Source of the DNA: Bacillota bacterium
Lineage (GTDB): Bacteria > Bacillota > UBA4882 > UBA8346
NCBI GenBank assembly: GCA_029776205.1
Contig: JAKOTQ010000089.1
Span: forward strand, 19,523-83,522
Direction: 5' to 3'
DNA length: 64,000 bases
The notes beneath the pieces were generated by a model. That model was given only the letters and a program-made list of their open reading frames with translations, searched no databases and was not told the origin of the DNA. A program made the translations under genes and the position numbers. Of this stretch, positions 17,992-26,871 are shown one piece after another; the first letter of the stretch is position 1; each line of letters opens with the position of its first letter.

Positions 17992-18612
17992 ATGACCCGA
18001 TATTTTGAATATGGCGAAGCTGAGATTGCCCATCTTAAAAACCGCGATCCCAAACTTGGAAAGGTGATTGAGCGGGTTGGGATCATCCGGCGTGAAATTA
18101 CGCCAGACCCTTTTGAAGCATTGATCTCATCCATCATCAGCCAACAAATCTCCAATAAAGCCGCTGAAACTGTATGGAACCGGTTCATCCTTCAAGTCGA
18201 AGAAGTTACGCCGTCCCGGATAGCCGCAACACCTGTCGAAACCATTCAGAAATGTGGCATGTCATCTCGAAAAGCTAATTACATCAAGGGCATCGCTGAA
18301 GCTGCAATCTCTGGAAAAATCCATTTTGACCAATTGCATACTTTGCCCGACGCTGAAATTATCCGGCAATTAACTTCCCTTCCCGGGGTCGGAGTTTGGA
18401 CTGCTGAGATGTTGCTTATCTTCTCACTGTGTCGTCCCAATGTGTTAAGTTTTAACGATTTAGCCATACGCCGCGGTTTAATGACGCTCTATAGGCTGAA
18501 TACCCTTACCCGGGAACAATGGAAAGAATATTATAAACGGTATTCACCCTATGCTTCCGTGGCATCTCTTTATCTGTGGGAAGTTGCCCATGAAAACGAA
18601 ACAGGCGGTTGA
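17992..18612 (+). CDS. DNA-3-methyladenine glycosylase II family protein (AlkA-like)
   Basis: 206 residues, ATG after TAGGAGGAATGAT. HhH-GPD fold: ISSIISQQISNKAA near residue 45, helix-hairpin-helix LTSLPGVGVWTAEMLLIF near residue 125 and the catalytic Asp in LSFNDLAIRRGL near residue 155. It removes alkylated bases from DNA in base-excision repair. It lacks the extra N-terminal beta-domain of E. coli AlkA, as do many compact bacterial versions. Its stop codon lies within the terminator hairpin. Confidence 0.9.
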   Translation: MTRYFEYGEAEIAHLKNRDPKLGKVIERVGIIRREITPDPFEALISSIISQQISNKAAETVWNRFILQVEEVTPSRIAATPVETIQKCGMSSRKANYIKGIAEAAISGKIHFDQLHTLPDAEIIRQLTSLPGVGVWTAEMLLIFSLCRPNVLSFNDLAIRRGLMTLYRLNTLTREQWKEYYKRYSPYASVASLYLWEVAHENETGG

Positions 18613-18627
18613 TACCGCCTGATTTTT
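18602..18627 (+). terminator. Intrinsic terminator overlapping the AlkA stop codon
   Basis: Arms CAGGCGG and CCGCCTG around TTGATA, the loop containing the TGA stop; a T-run follows. The stem therefore includes the last two codons of the gene. Confidence 0.8.
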
Positions 18628-18877
18628 ATGTGTTTACTAGTGCAATTATTGAATATGTTTTGTATCTGTTTTTGACTCCGCCAATAATCAGCTCAATCTC
18701 TCCTTCGAGAACAATACCCCATTGGCTTTCATGGCTATGCTCCGGCAAATCAACATCTTCCGAAAATTCCATGAAAATAATCTGGTGGTTTTTACCCTGG
18801 GATAAAAAGGCCTTAACCCCTTTCAATGGGATATCCGCTTCAGGAAGATTTAAAATGGGTTGCGGAAAATTGACCAA
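18626..18877 (-). CDS. Cupin-domain protein, C-terminally truncated
   Basis: 83 residues, TTG start 8 bases after AAGGAG. The N-terminal cupin motif is clear: HQIIFMEFSEDVDLPEHSH then QWGIVLEGEIELIIGG. Family members continue for about 30 more residues with a GD-x-YFIPAG segment that completes the metal site. Here the reading frame ends in NRYKTYSIIALVNT directly against the AlkA terminator, so the second motif is missing. It is most likely a decayed gene. A good promoter and an attenuator-like leader lie upstream. Confidence 0.7.
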   Translation of the reverse strand: MVNFPQPILNLPEADIPLKGVKAFLSQGKNHQIIFMEFSEDVDLPEHSHESQWGIVLEGEIELIIGGVKNRYKTYSIIALVNT

Positions 18878-18901
18878 AATGATTACTCCTTTCGTCTTAA
18901 T

Positions 18902-19037
18902 AAAAAATAAGGCCCACTATGTTGCCTTATTTCTGGATGCAGTCAATGATCTGTTTTAACGGGCTGCAATAATCTTTCTCATTTTGTGGTTCACCTTAAA
19001 TTAAGTAACATTATACCCAATTTCAGGTAAAAGTCAA
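18902..19037 (-). promoter_or_regulatory. Promoter and attenuator-like leader of the cupin gene
   Basis: On the minus strand a TTGACT -35 box (19032-19037) and a TATAAT -10 box (19010-19015) are 16 bases apart. The transcript would begin near 19003 and run about 125 bases before the TTG start. Inside the leader, an 8-base perfect stem (AATAAGGC / GCCTTATT, 18906-18931) followed by six T forms an intrinsic terminator 25 bases before the start codon. GCAGCCCG and CTGCATCC upstream could form an alternative pairing. No named riboswitch class was recognised. Confidence 0.6.
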
Positions 19038-19326
19038 TTTTAAGGACGATAATCAGCGAATATTCTTTATTCAGCTGAAAATCGTACAGGTAAATATGCA
19101 ATTTTATCTTTCATATTACCTATTATAAAGTAACTATATGCCTCTATTTTTGATCAAAAATTCGTCCGCCTTTGAAAGTTATTTTCATTGGCGGACAGTA
19201 ATCACAGGAGTTCCGTTTATAAGCGTTTATCAATGATATGCGGCGTCCCCCGTTCAATAGACAGGTAAAACGCAAGGATAACGTTGCTTTTCACAGGATA
19301 GCTTAATATTTCTTGATTTCTTGCAA

Positions 19327-20148
19327 TTAGGCAGCCATAGCCGACAAATAATATTCTTCTGGCGTTAGGTATCCGTTTGCGGCATGAAGCCGTTGCCGAT
19401 TATAAAAGATCTCAACATATTCAAAAACAGCGGCACGCGCCTCATCTCGAGTCTTAAACCTTCGCCCAATTAGCCACTCATACTTCATCTTGCCCCAAAA
19501 TGCTTCCATTGGTGCATTGTCCCAGCAGTTTCCTTTCCGGGACATGCTGCAAATAAAACCGCGCTTCTTAAGGTAATTTTGATAATCGTTTGAACAATAT
19601 TGGCTACCACGATCAGAATGAATTAACATCCCTGGGGCAGGTCTATACCGTTTACAGACACTATCCAGAGCGTTGATAACAAGCTCCTTCGTCATTCTAT
19701 CACTCAGTGAGAGCCCAACTATTTTTTGACCACATAAATCCATCACCCCAGCTATATAAAGCCAGCCTTCTTCTGTCCATAGATAGGTTATGTCGCTGAC
19801 CATTTTCATATTGGGTTTTTCTGCTGAAAACTGACGGTTTAAAATATTCTCCGCCACTGGCAGGTGATGGTTTGAATTTGTTGTTGCCTTATATTTTTTA
19901 GCTACCTTTGATCTCAAGCCTTCCTGTTTCATAAGTCGCTCTACACGCTTATGATTAACCAATTTACCTTTACGTCGGAGTTCCTTGGTCATTTTACGAG
20001 AACCATAGGTTTGCTTTGTCTTCTTATGTATCGACTTTATTTCTTCCTTGAGCACTTCATTTTCTGTGTCTCTTGTACTTTTCGGGCGATTCTCCCATGC
20101 ATAATAACCACTTCGTGAAACACCAAGCATTTCGCATAGCTTCGCCAC
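19327..20148 (-). CDS. IS3-family transposase OrfB (DDE integrase domain)
   Basis: 273 residues from an internal ATG; the working product is probably an OrfAB fusion made by -1 frameshifting. HTH_21 region LCEMLGVSRSGYYAW is followed by the rve catalytic domain with Asp in MVSDITYLWTEEGW, Asp in LIHSDRGSQYCS and Glu in NAPMEAFWGKMKYE, giving a complete DDE triad. It ends with YLTPEEYYLSAMAA. No internal stop is present, so the element may be active. Confidence 0.93.
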   Translation of the reverse strand: MAKLCEMLGVSRSGYYAWENRPKSTRDTENEVLKEEIKSIHKKTKQTYGSRKMTKELRRKGKLVNHKRVERLMKQEGLRSKVAKKYKATTNSNHHLPVAENILNRQFSAEKPNMKMVSDITYLWTEEGWLYIAGVMDLCGQKIVGLSLSDRMTKELVINALDSVCKRYRPAPGMLIHSDRGSQYCSNDYQNYLKKRGFICSMSRKGNCWDNAPMEAFWGKMKYEWLIGRRFKTRDEARAAVFEYVEIFYNRQRLHAANGYLTPEEYYLSAMAA

Positions 20149-20189
20149 CCGGAATTTACAGCGGTTAGCTCTGATGAATTCAAACCTCT

Positions 20190-20477
20190 TTACTTCAGGT
20201 TCTTCGCGAAGTAAGCTGCCGCCTTTTTTAAAATCTCATTTTCCTCCCGGAGATCCCGAATCTGGCGCTCAAGCTTTCTGATGCGCTCATCATCCGGACT
20301 TAGCCTGCCACTACCGGGAAAAGGTGCATTGGGTTTTTCACGATAGCGTTTAATCCAGCCATACAGTGTATTTTCATTAATGCCTAACTCTGTGGCAACT
20401 TTAGATACTGGACCACCGGTGGTTTCTACTCTTTTAACTGCTTCCATTTTAAATTCAGCGCTAAACTGTTTTACCAT
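20190..20477 (-). CDS. IS3-family transposase OrfA (helix-turn-helix, leucine zipper)
   Basis: 95 residues. Residues 1-50 form the HTH_Tnp_1 domain (FSAEFKMEAVKRV, KVATELGINENTLYGWIKRY) and residues 65-90 a coiled coil (IRKLERQIRDLREENEILKK). The sequence A-AAA-AAG at 20223-20229 is in the right phase for -1 frameshifting. The shifted frame runs open into orfB through FEFIRANRCKFRVAKLCEM, so an OrfAB fusion is expected. Confidence 0.92.
   Translation of the reverse strand: MVKQFSAEFKMEAVKRVETTGGPVSKVATELGINENTLYGWIKRYREKPNAPFPGSGRLSPDDERIRKLERQIRDLREENEILKKAAAYFAKNLK
20223..20229 (-). promoter_or_regulatory. Probable -1 ribosomal frameshift site of the IS3 element
   Basis: The heptamer A AAA AAG lies in zero frame at the end of orfA, 33 bases before its stop. 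After a -1 shift the frame stays open to join orfB. Confidence 0.75.
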
Positions 20478-20541
20478 TTTTAATTTCCCCTCTCTGATTA
20501 CAGTATACTATGTGTTTATACTGTCCATCAAAAGGGGTACA

Positions 20542-20975
20542 GGGCAAACAGACTGTATTGCCTCCGGCCTCATGGCACCTTCATACATATTCACCAGAAA
20601 GTCGGCTTCCACCAGGATTTGATAATCCAAACCGTCAATTTCCGTATAAGTATGATGATAACCGACCAGGTAACAAACTCTGTCCATAACTTCCTTTGAG
20701 CAATCCAATTCTTTAAGCATATCAGCAGCGACGATTGGCCCTTCGGACTCCTGATACTTTCCATTGGCCGAACCGTACTTTTCCTCGGAAACTTTGATTC
20801 CAATATCATGAACGATCGCCGCAATCTCTAGAATATTCAGCGTACTTTCATCAAGCTTTTCAGATATTCCTATAAACCGCGCAAAGCTGTGCACTTTCAT
20901 AAAATGTTGGATTCGCTTCGGATCGCCGGAATAATAGGTTATCATCTTTTGAATGAGTTGTTCTTTATTCATCAT
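20542..20975 (-). CDS. HD-domain phosphohydrolase-like protein, 3' end cut by the IS element
   Basis: About 144 native residues remain; the frame then reads 11 codons into the IS and stops at 20508. Start is ATG at 20975 after GAGGTAGC. HD metal-binding residues are visible in FMKVHSFARFIG, IAAIVHDIGIK and GYHHTYTEIDGLDYQILVEADFLVN. Family members usually continue for about 20 residues past the MRPEAIQSV segment, which are lost here. The catalytic region is intact, so activity could remain. Substrate unknown. Confidence 0.78.
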
Positions 20976-21170
20976 GCTACCTCACTTGCTTTTAACGGCT
21001 AAAACCACACTCTTCGCATCCTCTACTCATCATATAAGACTTACTGAACTACCTTTTAGTTGTAATATTTCATGTTGATCCTTGATAACCAAACTATAAA
21101 GTTCTCTTGAATGAATTCTTTCTAACTCACTTAGTCTCATCTTGACATTAATAGATTAGAATTAAATAAA

Positions 21171-21290
21171 AAACGATTCCTCACCCGGAATCGTCTTGGA
21201 AATCGAAATTATCAGCTGCCCTTAGGGTGGTATCTGATAACATTAATTTCCACACACAGGGAGCTTTTCCTTCAGGTTTTGAAATGAAAT
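21171..21290. repeat. R2 dispersed repeat, copy 1, containing the hyd operon terminator
   Basis: Contains a hairpin (arms ACGATTCC and GGAATCGT, 21172-21194) with a T-run on the minus strand, well placed to end the hyd operon 115 bases after hydE. The hairpin and the following blocks (TTATCAG, then ATTTCCACAC) recur at 29838-29985 and 33125-33265. The rest of the gap 20976-21308 shows no gene. Confidence 0.65.
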
Positions 21291-21308
21291 TGGCCGCTTT
21301 GCATATGG

Positions 21309-22388
21309 CTATGAACCGGCTACGGGACTACCGACTCTGCGCTGCAACCAGAGGAGGTTATGCCCCGGATCATCCGCTACCCTCCGGCCAAGGGACTCAA
21401 TCCTCTTGGAAATGCAGCCCCGGCAGTCGGCAGCTTCCTCACCCAGGCAGATCTTATTGGGATAAATCTGATAATCCGGCCGGTATTTTCTGGGGGTCAG
21501 ATTGGGCATCACCACATTGGCTCCAGCCTGAAGAGCTGCCTCCCGCCCGAACGGATCGATGCTTCCCAACGCAGTGGTGGCCGGGATAAGGGCATAAGGC
21601 AAGGCCAGCCGGGTGAGTGCTACCATCAGGCAGGTCAGTTCCACAGTCCCGCCAGCTTCCCGTCCCAAGGGAGTATCGGGATGCGGAATAAAAGGGCCGA
21701 TCCCCACCATCTCCGCATTCAACGCTAAAGCGAGTTCCAGATCCGCATATAAAGTTCGACTGTCCTGACCGGGCAGCCCCACCATAAAACCGGTGCCCAC
21801 TTGATAATCCAGTTGTTTAAGGATTTTCAGCAACGCGACGCGCTGCTCCAGGCTTTGGCCGGGATGAAGCCGCTGGTATAAGGCCGGATCCGCCGTTTCA
21901 TGCCGCATCAGATACCGTTCAGCCCCGGCTTTACGCCAGAGTTCATATTCCCAAGGCTCCCGCTCGCCAATGCTTAAGGTGACTACCAGGCCGAGGCCTT
22001 TAATATCCCGGATCACGGCTGCAATGGTCTCAGCGGTGTACGCCGGATCTTCACCGGATTGAAGCACCACCGTACGATAGCCGAGACTGGCACCATGCTC
22101 TGCGGCAGCGATGATCTCCTCCGGGGTCATCCGGTACCGGGCAACTTTCCGGTTACCCCGGCGCAAACCGCAGTAAAGGCAGTTATTCCGGCAATAGTTG
22201 GAGAACTCAATCAGCCCCCGGAGATGAACCTTATCGCCAACTGTCCTCGATCGTAACCGGTCGGCATCGGCCAGAACCTGTCGGGCTTCTTCTCCGCCTG
22301 GATTGGCCAATAACCGTAAGATTCGGTTCTGATCGTTCAAATCTATCCTGCTATATGAAGCTCCAAGATCATTCGGGCTTTTTCCCAT
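21309..22388 (-). CDS. hydE: [FeFe]-hydrogenase maturation radical SAM enzyme HydE
   Basis: 359 residues, ATG after AAAGGAGCGGAGAG. The radical SAM cluster motif is CRNNCLYC (residues about 69-76) within a BATS-type fold: LRGLIEFSNYCRNNC, VVLQSGEDPAYTAE, VGLPGQDSRTLY and CLGEEAADCRGC near the C-terminus, the extra cysteines that can hold a second cluster. HydE acts on the organometallic intermediate from HydG to help build the diiron H-cluster subsite. It is the last gene of hydG-aspA-hydF-TM1266-hydE. The gene is GC-richer than its flanks. Confidence 0.95.
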   Translation of the reverse strand: MGKSPNDLGASYSRIDLNDQNRILRLLANPGGEEARQVLADADRLRSRTVGDKVHLRGLIEFSNYCRNNCLYCGLRRGNRKVARYRMTPEEIIAAAEHGASLGYRTVVLQSGEDPAYTAETIAAVIRDIKGLGLVVTLSIGEREPWEYELWRKAGAERYLMRHETADPALYQRLHPGQSLEQRVALLKILKQLDYQVGTGFMVGLPGQDSRTLYADLELALALNAEMVGIGPFIPHPDTPLGREAGGTVELTCLMVALTRLALPYALIPATTALGSIDPFGREAALQAGANVVMPNLTPRKYRPDYQIYPNKICLGEEAADCRGCISKRIESLGRRVADDPGHNLLWLQRRVGSPVAGS

Positions 22389-22400
22389 CTCTCCGCTCCT

Positions 22401-22658
22401 TTAACCTTTCTTAGCCATCGTCGCCCGGGCGCTGACGCCGTTGATATTCCCCAACCTTCCGGTGAGGGTATTGATCTCATCCTCAGAACCGTCCACGATT
22501 AAAGCGATCACTCCCACCTGCCGCTCCCAGTGGGGAATCCCCATCCTGCCCACCACAATCCGGTTAAACTCGCTGATCAAACCGTTCACACGTTCCTGTA
22601 TCTCCTGTGGCCGCTCTAAAATAATGGCAATGACCCCTAAACGTTTCTCCGTATTCAT
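22401..22658 (-). CDS. TM1266-family iron-only hydrogenase system regulator
   Basis: 85 residues from the ATG at 22658, 6 bases after GGAGG. Matches the small ACT/NikR-C-like family found in hyd maturation operons: KRLGVIAIILERPQEIQERV, VVGRMGIPHWERQVGVIALIV and GVSARATMAKKG. It is usually annotated as an iron-only hydrogenase regulator, though no DNA-binding domain is present. It lies between hydF and hydE with short gaps, so it is co-expressed. Confidence 0.9.
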   Translation of the reverse strand: MNTEKRLGVIAIILERPQEIQERVNGLISEFNRIVVGRMGIPHWERQVGVIALIVDGSEDEINTLTGRLGNINGVSARATMAKKG

Positions 22659-22686
22659 CAAATACCTCCAGAACATTTGATTAGAT

Positions 22687-23946
22687 TTAAAATGTTCTTC
22701 CCGTTATTTCAAATTCCTCGTTCAATAAAGGTTTCAACTCCGGAAAAGGTTCCAGGGCTCTCGGAAAGATCCCCTGCACATATGCAATGAACACTCCATA
22801 ATTGACAATGGGTATCCCTTGCTCCTTAGCCGATGCCACCCGATATCTCATCTCCCTCCGGTTAAGCATACAGCCGCCGCAATGGATCACCAGACGGTAC
22901 TTGGATAAATCCTGCGGCAAACTGAAGCCGCTAGCCCATTCAAACGAAAGTTCCCCACCGACCTTTTGCCGGAGCCACCTTGGAATCTTTACCGTTCCAA
23001 TATCATCACACTGCCGGTGATGAGTACATCCTTCGGCTATCAGTACCTTGTCGCCGGGCCGAAGGCTTTCTACGACCTTGACTCCCCGAACCAACTCCGG
23101 CAGATCGCCTTTGAAACGGGCGAATAAAATCGAAAAAGAAGTCAAGGGAATTTCCTGCGGCGTATCAGCGGTAACTTTCAAAAATACCTGTGAGTCGGTG
23201 ATGACCAGCGCCGGTTTCTTCCCCAAACGCTCTAAGGTTGCTTTGAGCTCATATTCTTTGGTCATGACGGCAATAGCATCACGTTCCAGGACATCCCGGA
23301 TCACCTGCTGTTGAGGGAGGATCAGACGGCCTTTGGGAGCGGCTTTATCTATCGGGATCACCAACACCACAAAATCACCGGGATGGATCAGGTCCCCTAC
23401 TAAAAACAACTCCGGTTCAAGATTAACTGCTTGGCGGGACAGAGCCTTTTTCAATTCGTTGATCCCTGCGCCATTTCGGGCCGATACCTCAATCAGTTCC
23501 ATTCCTAATTCCTTCTGCCACTTTTGGCATTGGGCCCGGTTATACCCAGCCATATCGGTCTTGGTGATGACCCCGGCGACCGGTATTTTCCGGGCCTGGA
23601 TCTTACGGAGCAATTGAGTTTCGAAATCGGTGACCCCGATAGTACCGTCAACAACCAGGATCGCCAGATCCGTCCGGTTTAACATCTGGTATGACCGTTC
23701 CACCCTAAGCTCCCCCAAAGGCCCTTCATCATCCAAACCGGCTGTGTCAATCAAATTGACCGGGCCTAAAGGCAACAACTCCATAGCCTTCATCACCGGA
23801 TCGGTGGTGGTTCCAGGTTCATCGGAGACCAAAGCCACGGCCTGATTGGTCAGGGCATTGATTAAGCTGGATTTTCCGGCGTTCCGCCGGCCGAAGATAG
23901 CAATCTGCAGCCGTAACGCATTGGGAGTTTCATTTAAAGTGGTCAT
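22687..23946 (-). CDS. hydF: [FeFe]-hydrogenase maturation GTPase HydF
   Basis: 419 residues, ATG after GGAGGTTACG. P-loop GRRNAGKSSLINALTNQ (about residue 14), switch GTTTDPV, DTAGLDDEGPLGE and the specificity motif VITKTDMAG make the GTPase domain. A dimerisation domain and a C-terminal cluster domain follow, with the cluster ligands CTHHRQC and HCGGCMLN (CxH...HCxxC). HydF is the scaffold that carries the diiron subcluster to the hydrogenase. Confidence 0.96.
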   Translation of the reverse strand: MTTLNETPNALRLQIAIFGRRNAGKSSLINALTNQAVALVSDEPGTTTDPVMKAMELLPLGPVNLIDTAGLDDEGPLGELRVERSYQMLNRTDLAILVVDGTIGVTDFETQLLRKIQARKIPVAGVITKTDMAGYNRAQCQKWQKELGMELIEVSARNGAGINELKKALSRQAVNLEPELFLVGDLIHPGDFVVLVIPIDKAAPKGRLILPQQQVIRDVLERDAIAVMTKEYELKATLERLGKKPALVITDSQVFLKVTADTPQEIPLTSFSILFARFKGDLPELVRGVKVVESLRPGDKVLIAEGCTHHRQCDDIGTVKIPRWLRQKVGGELSFEWASGFSLPQDLSKYRLVIHCGGCMLNRREMRYRVASAKEQGIPIVNYGVFIAYVQGIFPRALEPFPELKPLLNEEFEITGRTF

Positions 23947-23987
23947 CGTAACCTCCAGAAAATTAAATCAAAAGGTAAGAATGGACT

Positions 23988-25388
23988 TTACCTCCGGCCG
24001 GGAATACCCGGTTTAGTCAACTGATAGGGATCGAGGATTCTTTCAAGCTCTGCAGCGTTGAATAATCCGGCCTCCAGTGCCGTTTGTCGTATGGTCTTTC
24101 CACTGGATTGTGCTTGCTGGGCGAGTAAAGCTGCCCCCTGATAGCCCAGATATGGAGATAATGCCGTCGCATAAACTGTGCTCTCCTCCAAAATTTCCTT
24201 ACACCGTTCCGGATTCGCAGTTATTCCGGTAATACAGCGTTTCACAAATAAGGTGACCGCTTTGGCCAACAGCTCCAATGAGTTAAAAAGATTATCGGCG
24301 ATCAATGGTAACATCGGGTTAAGCTCAAATTCTCCGGCGTGTGCCCCCATGGTAACCGCCAGATCATTAGCGATCACTTGAAAGGCAGCCTGACGCACTG
24401 CTTCCGGGATAACCGGATTGACCTTGCCAGGCATGATCGACGAACCGGCCTGAACCGGCGGAAGCTGTATCTCTCCCAGGCCCGCCCTGGGCCCGGAAGC
24501 CATCCACCGTAAATCATTGGCGATCTTCGCGAGGTTCACCGCTGCCGCCTTCAACATGCCGGAGACTTCCACCAGAACATCCTGGTTTTGGGTGGCGTCC
24601 ATTAAATATTCAGATCGGGCCAGCCCCAACCCGGTAATTTGCCGGAGTTCATCCATGACCCGGTAAAGATAACCCGGTGCAGCATTGAGTCCGGTTCCTA
24701 CAGCGGTACCGCCCAGGTTAATCTGGCGGAGCCGTTCTTCCGCTTTGTAAATCCGCCACCTGTCTCTCGCCACAGCCTGAGCGTAGGCGCCGAACTCCTG
24801 GCCCAACATGACCGGGAGGGCATCCTGAAGCTCGGTACGTCCCATCTTGATGAACCCGGCAAACTCTTCCTCTTTTTCCTGCAAAGCTTCTTGGAGTTGG
24901 GCAAAGCCTTCACTCACCGGCTTCAATAGCCGCAACGCCGCAATCCGTACGGCAGTTGGAAAAACGTCATTCGTAGATTGGCTCAAGTTCACATGATCCA
25001 GAGGGTTCACCAGCTGGTAATCTCCTTTTTGGCCGCCCAGCAACTCGATGGCCCGGTTGGCGATGACTTCGTTGGTATTCATATTGACCGAAGTCCCTGC
25101 TCCTCCCTGTAAAACATCGGTTATGAACTGATCGTGCCACCGGCCGGCGATGATCTCGTCACAGGCCGTGACAATCGCCTTAACCAGTGAAGCATCTAAA
25201 ATACCGGCTGCCTCATTGGCTAATGCAGCTGCTTTTTTAACTTCCGCCATCGCCCGGATCAACTCCGGATGCCAACAGCGGCCGCTTAAGTCAAAATTCT
25301 CCCTGGCCCGCAGGGAATGGATGCCGTAATAAGCATCTGCCGGGATTTGGCGTTCGCCCAATAGATCATGTTCCGTACGGTAACTCAT
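23988..25388 (-). CDS. aspA: Aspartate ammonia-lyase
   Basis: 466 residues from the ATG at 25388, 7 bases after GAGGAG; an ATG at 25403 overlapping the hydG stop is less likely. The fumarase/aspartase signature GSSIMPGKVNPVIPE is near residue 315, with YYGIHSLRARENF near the start and LSQSTNDVFPTA near residue 135. It converts aspartate to fumarate and ammonia. Its place between hydG and hydF in one operon suggests a link to H-cluster assembly, perhaps as a source of ammonia for the dithiomethylamine bridge; that is inference. Confidence 0.93.
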   Translation of the reverse strand: MSYRTEHDLLGERQIPADAYYGIHSLRARENFDLSGRCWHPELIRAMAEVKKAAALANEAAGILDASLVKAIVTACDEIIAGRWHDQFITDVLQGGAGTSVNMNTNEVIANRAIELLGGQKGDYQLVNPLDHVNLSQSTNDVFPTAVRIAALRLLKPVSEGFAQLQEALQEKEEEFAGFIKMGRTELQDALPVMLGQEFGAYAQAVARDRWRIYKAEERLRQINLGGTAVGTGLNAAPGYLYRVMDELRQITGLGLARSEYLMDATQNQDVLVEVSGMLKAAAVNLAKIANDLRWMASGPRAGLGEIQLPPVQAGSSIMPGKVNPVIPEAVRQAAFQVIANDLAVTMGAHAGEFELNPMLPLIADNLFNSLELLAKAVTLFVKRCITGITANPERCKEILEESTVYATALSPYLGYQGAALLAQQAQSSGKTIRQTALEAGLFNAAELERILDPYQLTKPGIPGRR

Positions 25389-25402
25389 TTCTAGACTCCT
25401 CA

Positions 25403-26848
25403 TTAAAGATATTGATCCCGTTGGCCCGTTTCCAATTTTCTTAAAGCCTCCTCAACGAAGGCCCTAGTCTTCCCATCCTCAATCTCTGCCAGGTATTTAT
25501 CGATTACTGCTTCTCCTGCTTGCCGCGTTTCCGGACTAGCATAATCCAGCAAATATTCCTTCAAGGTGCAAATGGCATTAGGCATACAGAAATTCCGGAC
25601 AAAGCTGGACTTAGCCAATCCCATAAAATGCTCCCCGGTCCTTCCCTTCCGGTAACAAGCGGTACACAGTGAAGGAATATTCCCAGACAGGCAAGTTTCA
25701 CGGATCACCTCATCCAGGGAACGGGTATCCCCCAGTTGAAACTGTTCCTTATCGGGCATGGCATTGGTGGCTTCCTGGTAGCCGCCGACCCCGATCCGGC
25801 TTCCCGCATCAATCTGGGAAATTCCAAGTGAAATCACTTCTCTCCGGACTTGAGCACTTTCCCTGGCAGTCAGGATCATCCCGGTATATGGAATGGACAG
25901 CCGGATAACGGCCACCAACTTTTTAAAATCAGCGTCATTCACTGCATACTCCGGACGGGATGCATAGGGCGTATTTAATGCCGGTTGAATCCGGGGAAAG
26001 GAGATGGTATGGGGGCCTATCCCGTTATACTTCTCTTCCAGATGGATCGTATGATACAACAACCCCATGGCCTCAAACCGCCAGTCATAGAGTCCGAAAA
26101 GAACCCCAAGCCCCACATCGTCTACACCGACGTCCAAAGCCCGATCATGGCAGTACAGCCGCCAGCGGTAATGACCTTTAATGGTATTCGCCGGATGGAG
26201 TTTACGATAGGTTTCATGATGGTAAGTCTCCTGAAACACCTGATAAGTCCCGATGCCTGCTTCTTTAAGCTGACGCAGTTCATCCCGGGACAAAGGAGCA
26301 CAGTTGATATTGGCCCGCCGGATCTCCCCCCGGCCACTCCTGACGCTATAGACCTGCCGCACGGTTTCACAAATATACGCGATATCAGTCTCTGGCGACT
26401 CGCCGTACACCAGGACGGTCCGTTTTTGTCCCTCACCGATCATCAGCTCCACCTGGTGTCGAAGTTCCTCCATAGTTAAGGTTTTTCGTTTGATGGCATG
26501 ATTGGAACTGCGGTAACCGCAGTAAAGGCAGTCATTGGCACATTTATCGCTAATATAAAGGGGAGCGAAGAAAACGATCCGGTCGCCGTAAACTTCCCGC
26601 TTCAAACGGTTAGCCAAGGCATACATCTCTGCAATGGTTTCTTCGTCCCGGTTTTGAATTAAAATGGCCATCTCCTCCGGTTCCAACCGTGTTTGGGAGG
26701 CTGCTTTTTCCAAAACCCTATGAACATCTTTTGGTTTGGGATTTGCCCATTTGTTTAATTGGTCCCAAATCAATGCGTCATCGATAAAGTCCCGTTCCAT
26801 GTTGTCGTATTCTGCAAAGTCCTGCCGGTATTTCTCCAAAAAGTTCAA
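25403..26848 (-). CDS. hydG: [FeFe]-hydrogenase maturation radical SAM tyrosine lyase HydG
   Basis: 481 residues from the TTG at 26848, 7 bases after GGAGG; GTG at 26854 would be too close to the ribosome site. The SAM cluster motif is CANDCLYC (about residue 92) and the C-terminal auxiliary cluster motif CTAC-x22-C is complete. Also visible are TVLVYGESPETDIAYI and QVFQETYHHETYRKLHP. HydG cleaves tyrosine to make the CO and cyanide ligands of the H-cluster. It is the first gene of the operon, behind a leader with a terminator and a Rex-like site. No hydrogenase structural gene is in the window. Confidence 0.96.
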   Translation of the reverse strand: MNFLEKYRQDFAEYDNMERDFIDDALIWDQLNKWANPKPKDVHRVLEKAASQTRLEPEEMAILIQNRDEETIAEMYALANRLKREVYGDRIVFFAPLYISDKCANDCLYCGYRSSNHAIKRKTLTMEELRHQVELMIGEGQKRTVLVYGESPETDIAYICETVRQVYSVRSGRGEIRRANINCAPLSRDELRQLKEAGIGTYQVFQETYHHETYRKLHPANTIKGHYRWRLYCHDRALDVGVDDVGLGVLFGLYDWRFEAMGLLYHTIHLEEKYNGIGPHTISFPRIQPALNTPYASRPEYAVNDADFKKLVAVIRLSIPYTGMILTARESAQVRREVISLGISQIDAGSRIGVGGYQEATNAMPDKEQFQLGDTRSLDEVIRETCLSGNIPSLCTACYRKGRTGEHFMGLAKSSFVRNFCMPNAICTLKEYLLDYASPETRQAGEAVIDKYLAEIEDGKTRAFVEEALRKLETGQRDQYL

Positions 26849-26871
26849 CGCCACACCTCCTACGCCAATAT

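Larger units (their letters stand above)
19163..20541 (-). mobile_element. IS3-family insertion sequence (IS150-like), inserted in an HD-domain gene
   Basis: Contains overlapping orfA and orfB transposase frames. The right end is placed at 20541, where the minus strand begins TGTACCCCTTTTGATGGACA, fitting IS3-family ends. The left end is uncertain: a GGACAGTA block shared with the right end lies at 19193-19200 and a GTCCGCC / GGCGGAC stem surrounds it at 19164-19196. A target-site duplication was not found. The right end interrupts the 3' part of an HD-domain gene, whose missing tail is not seen on the left flank, so sequence was probably lost after insertion. Confidence 0.8.
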
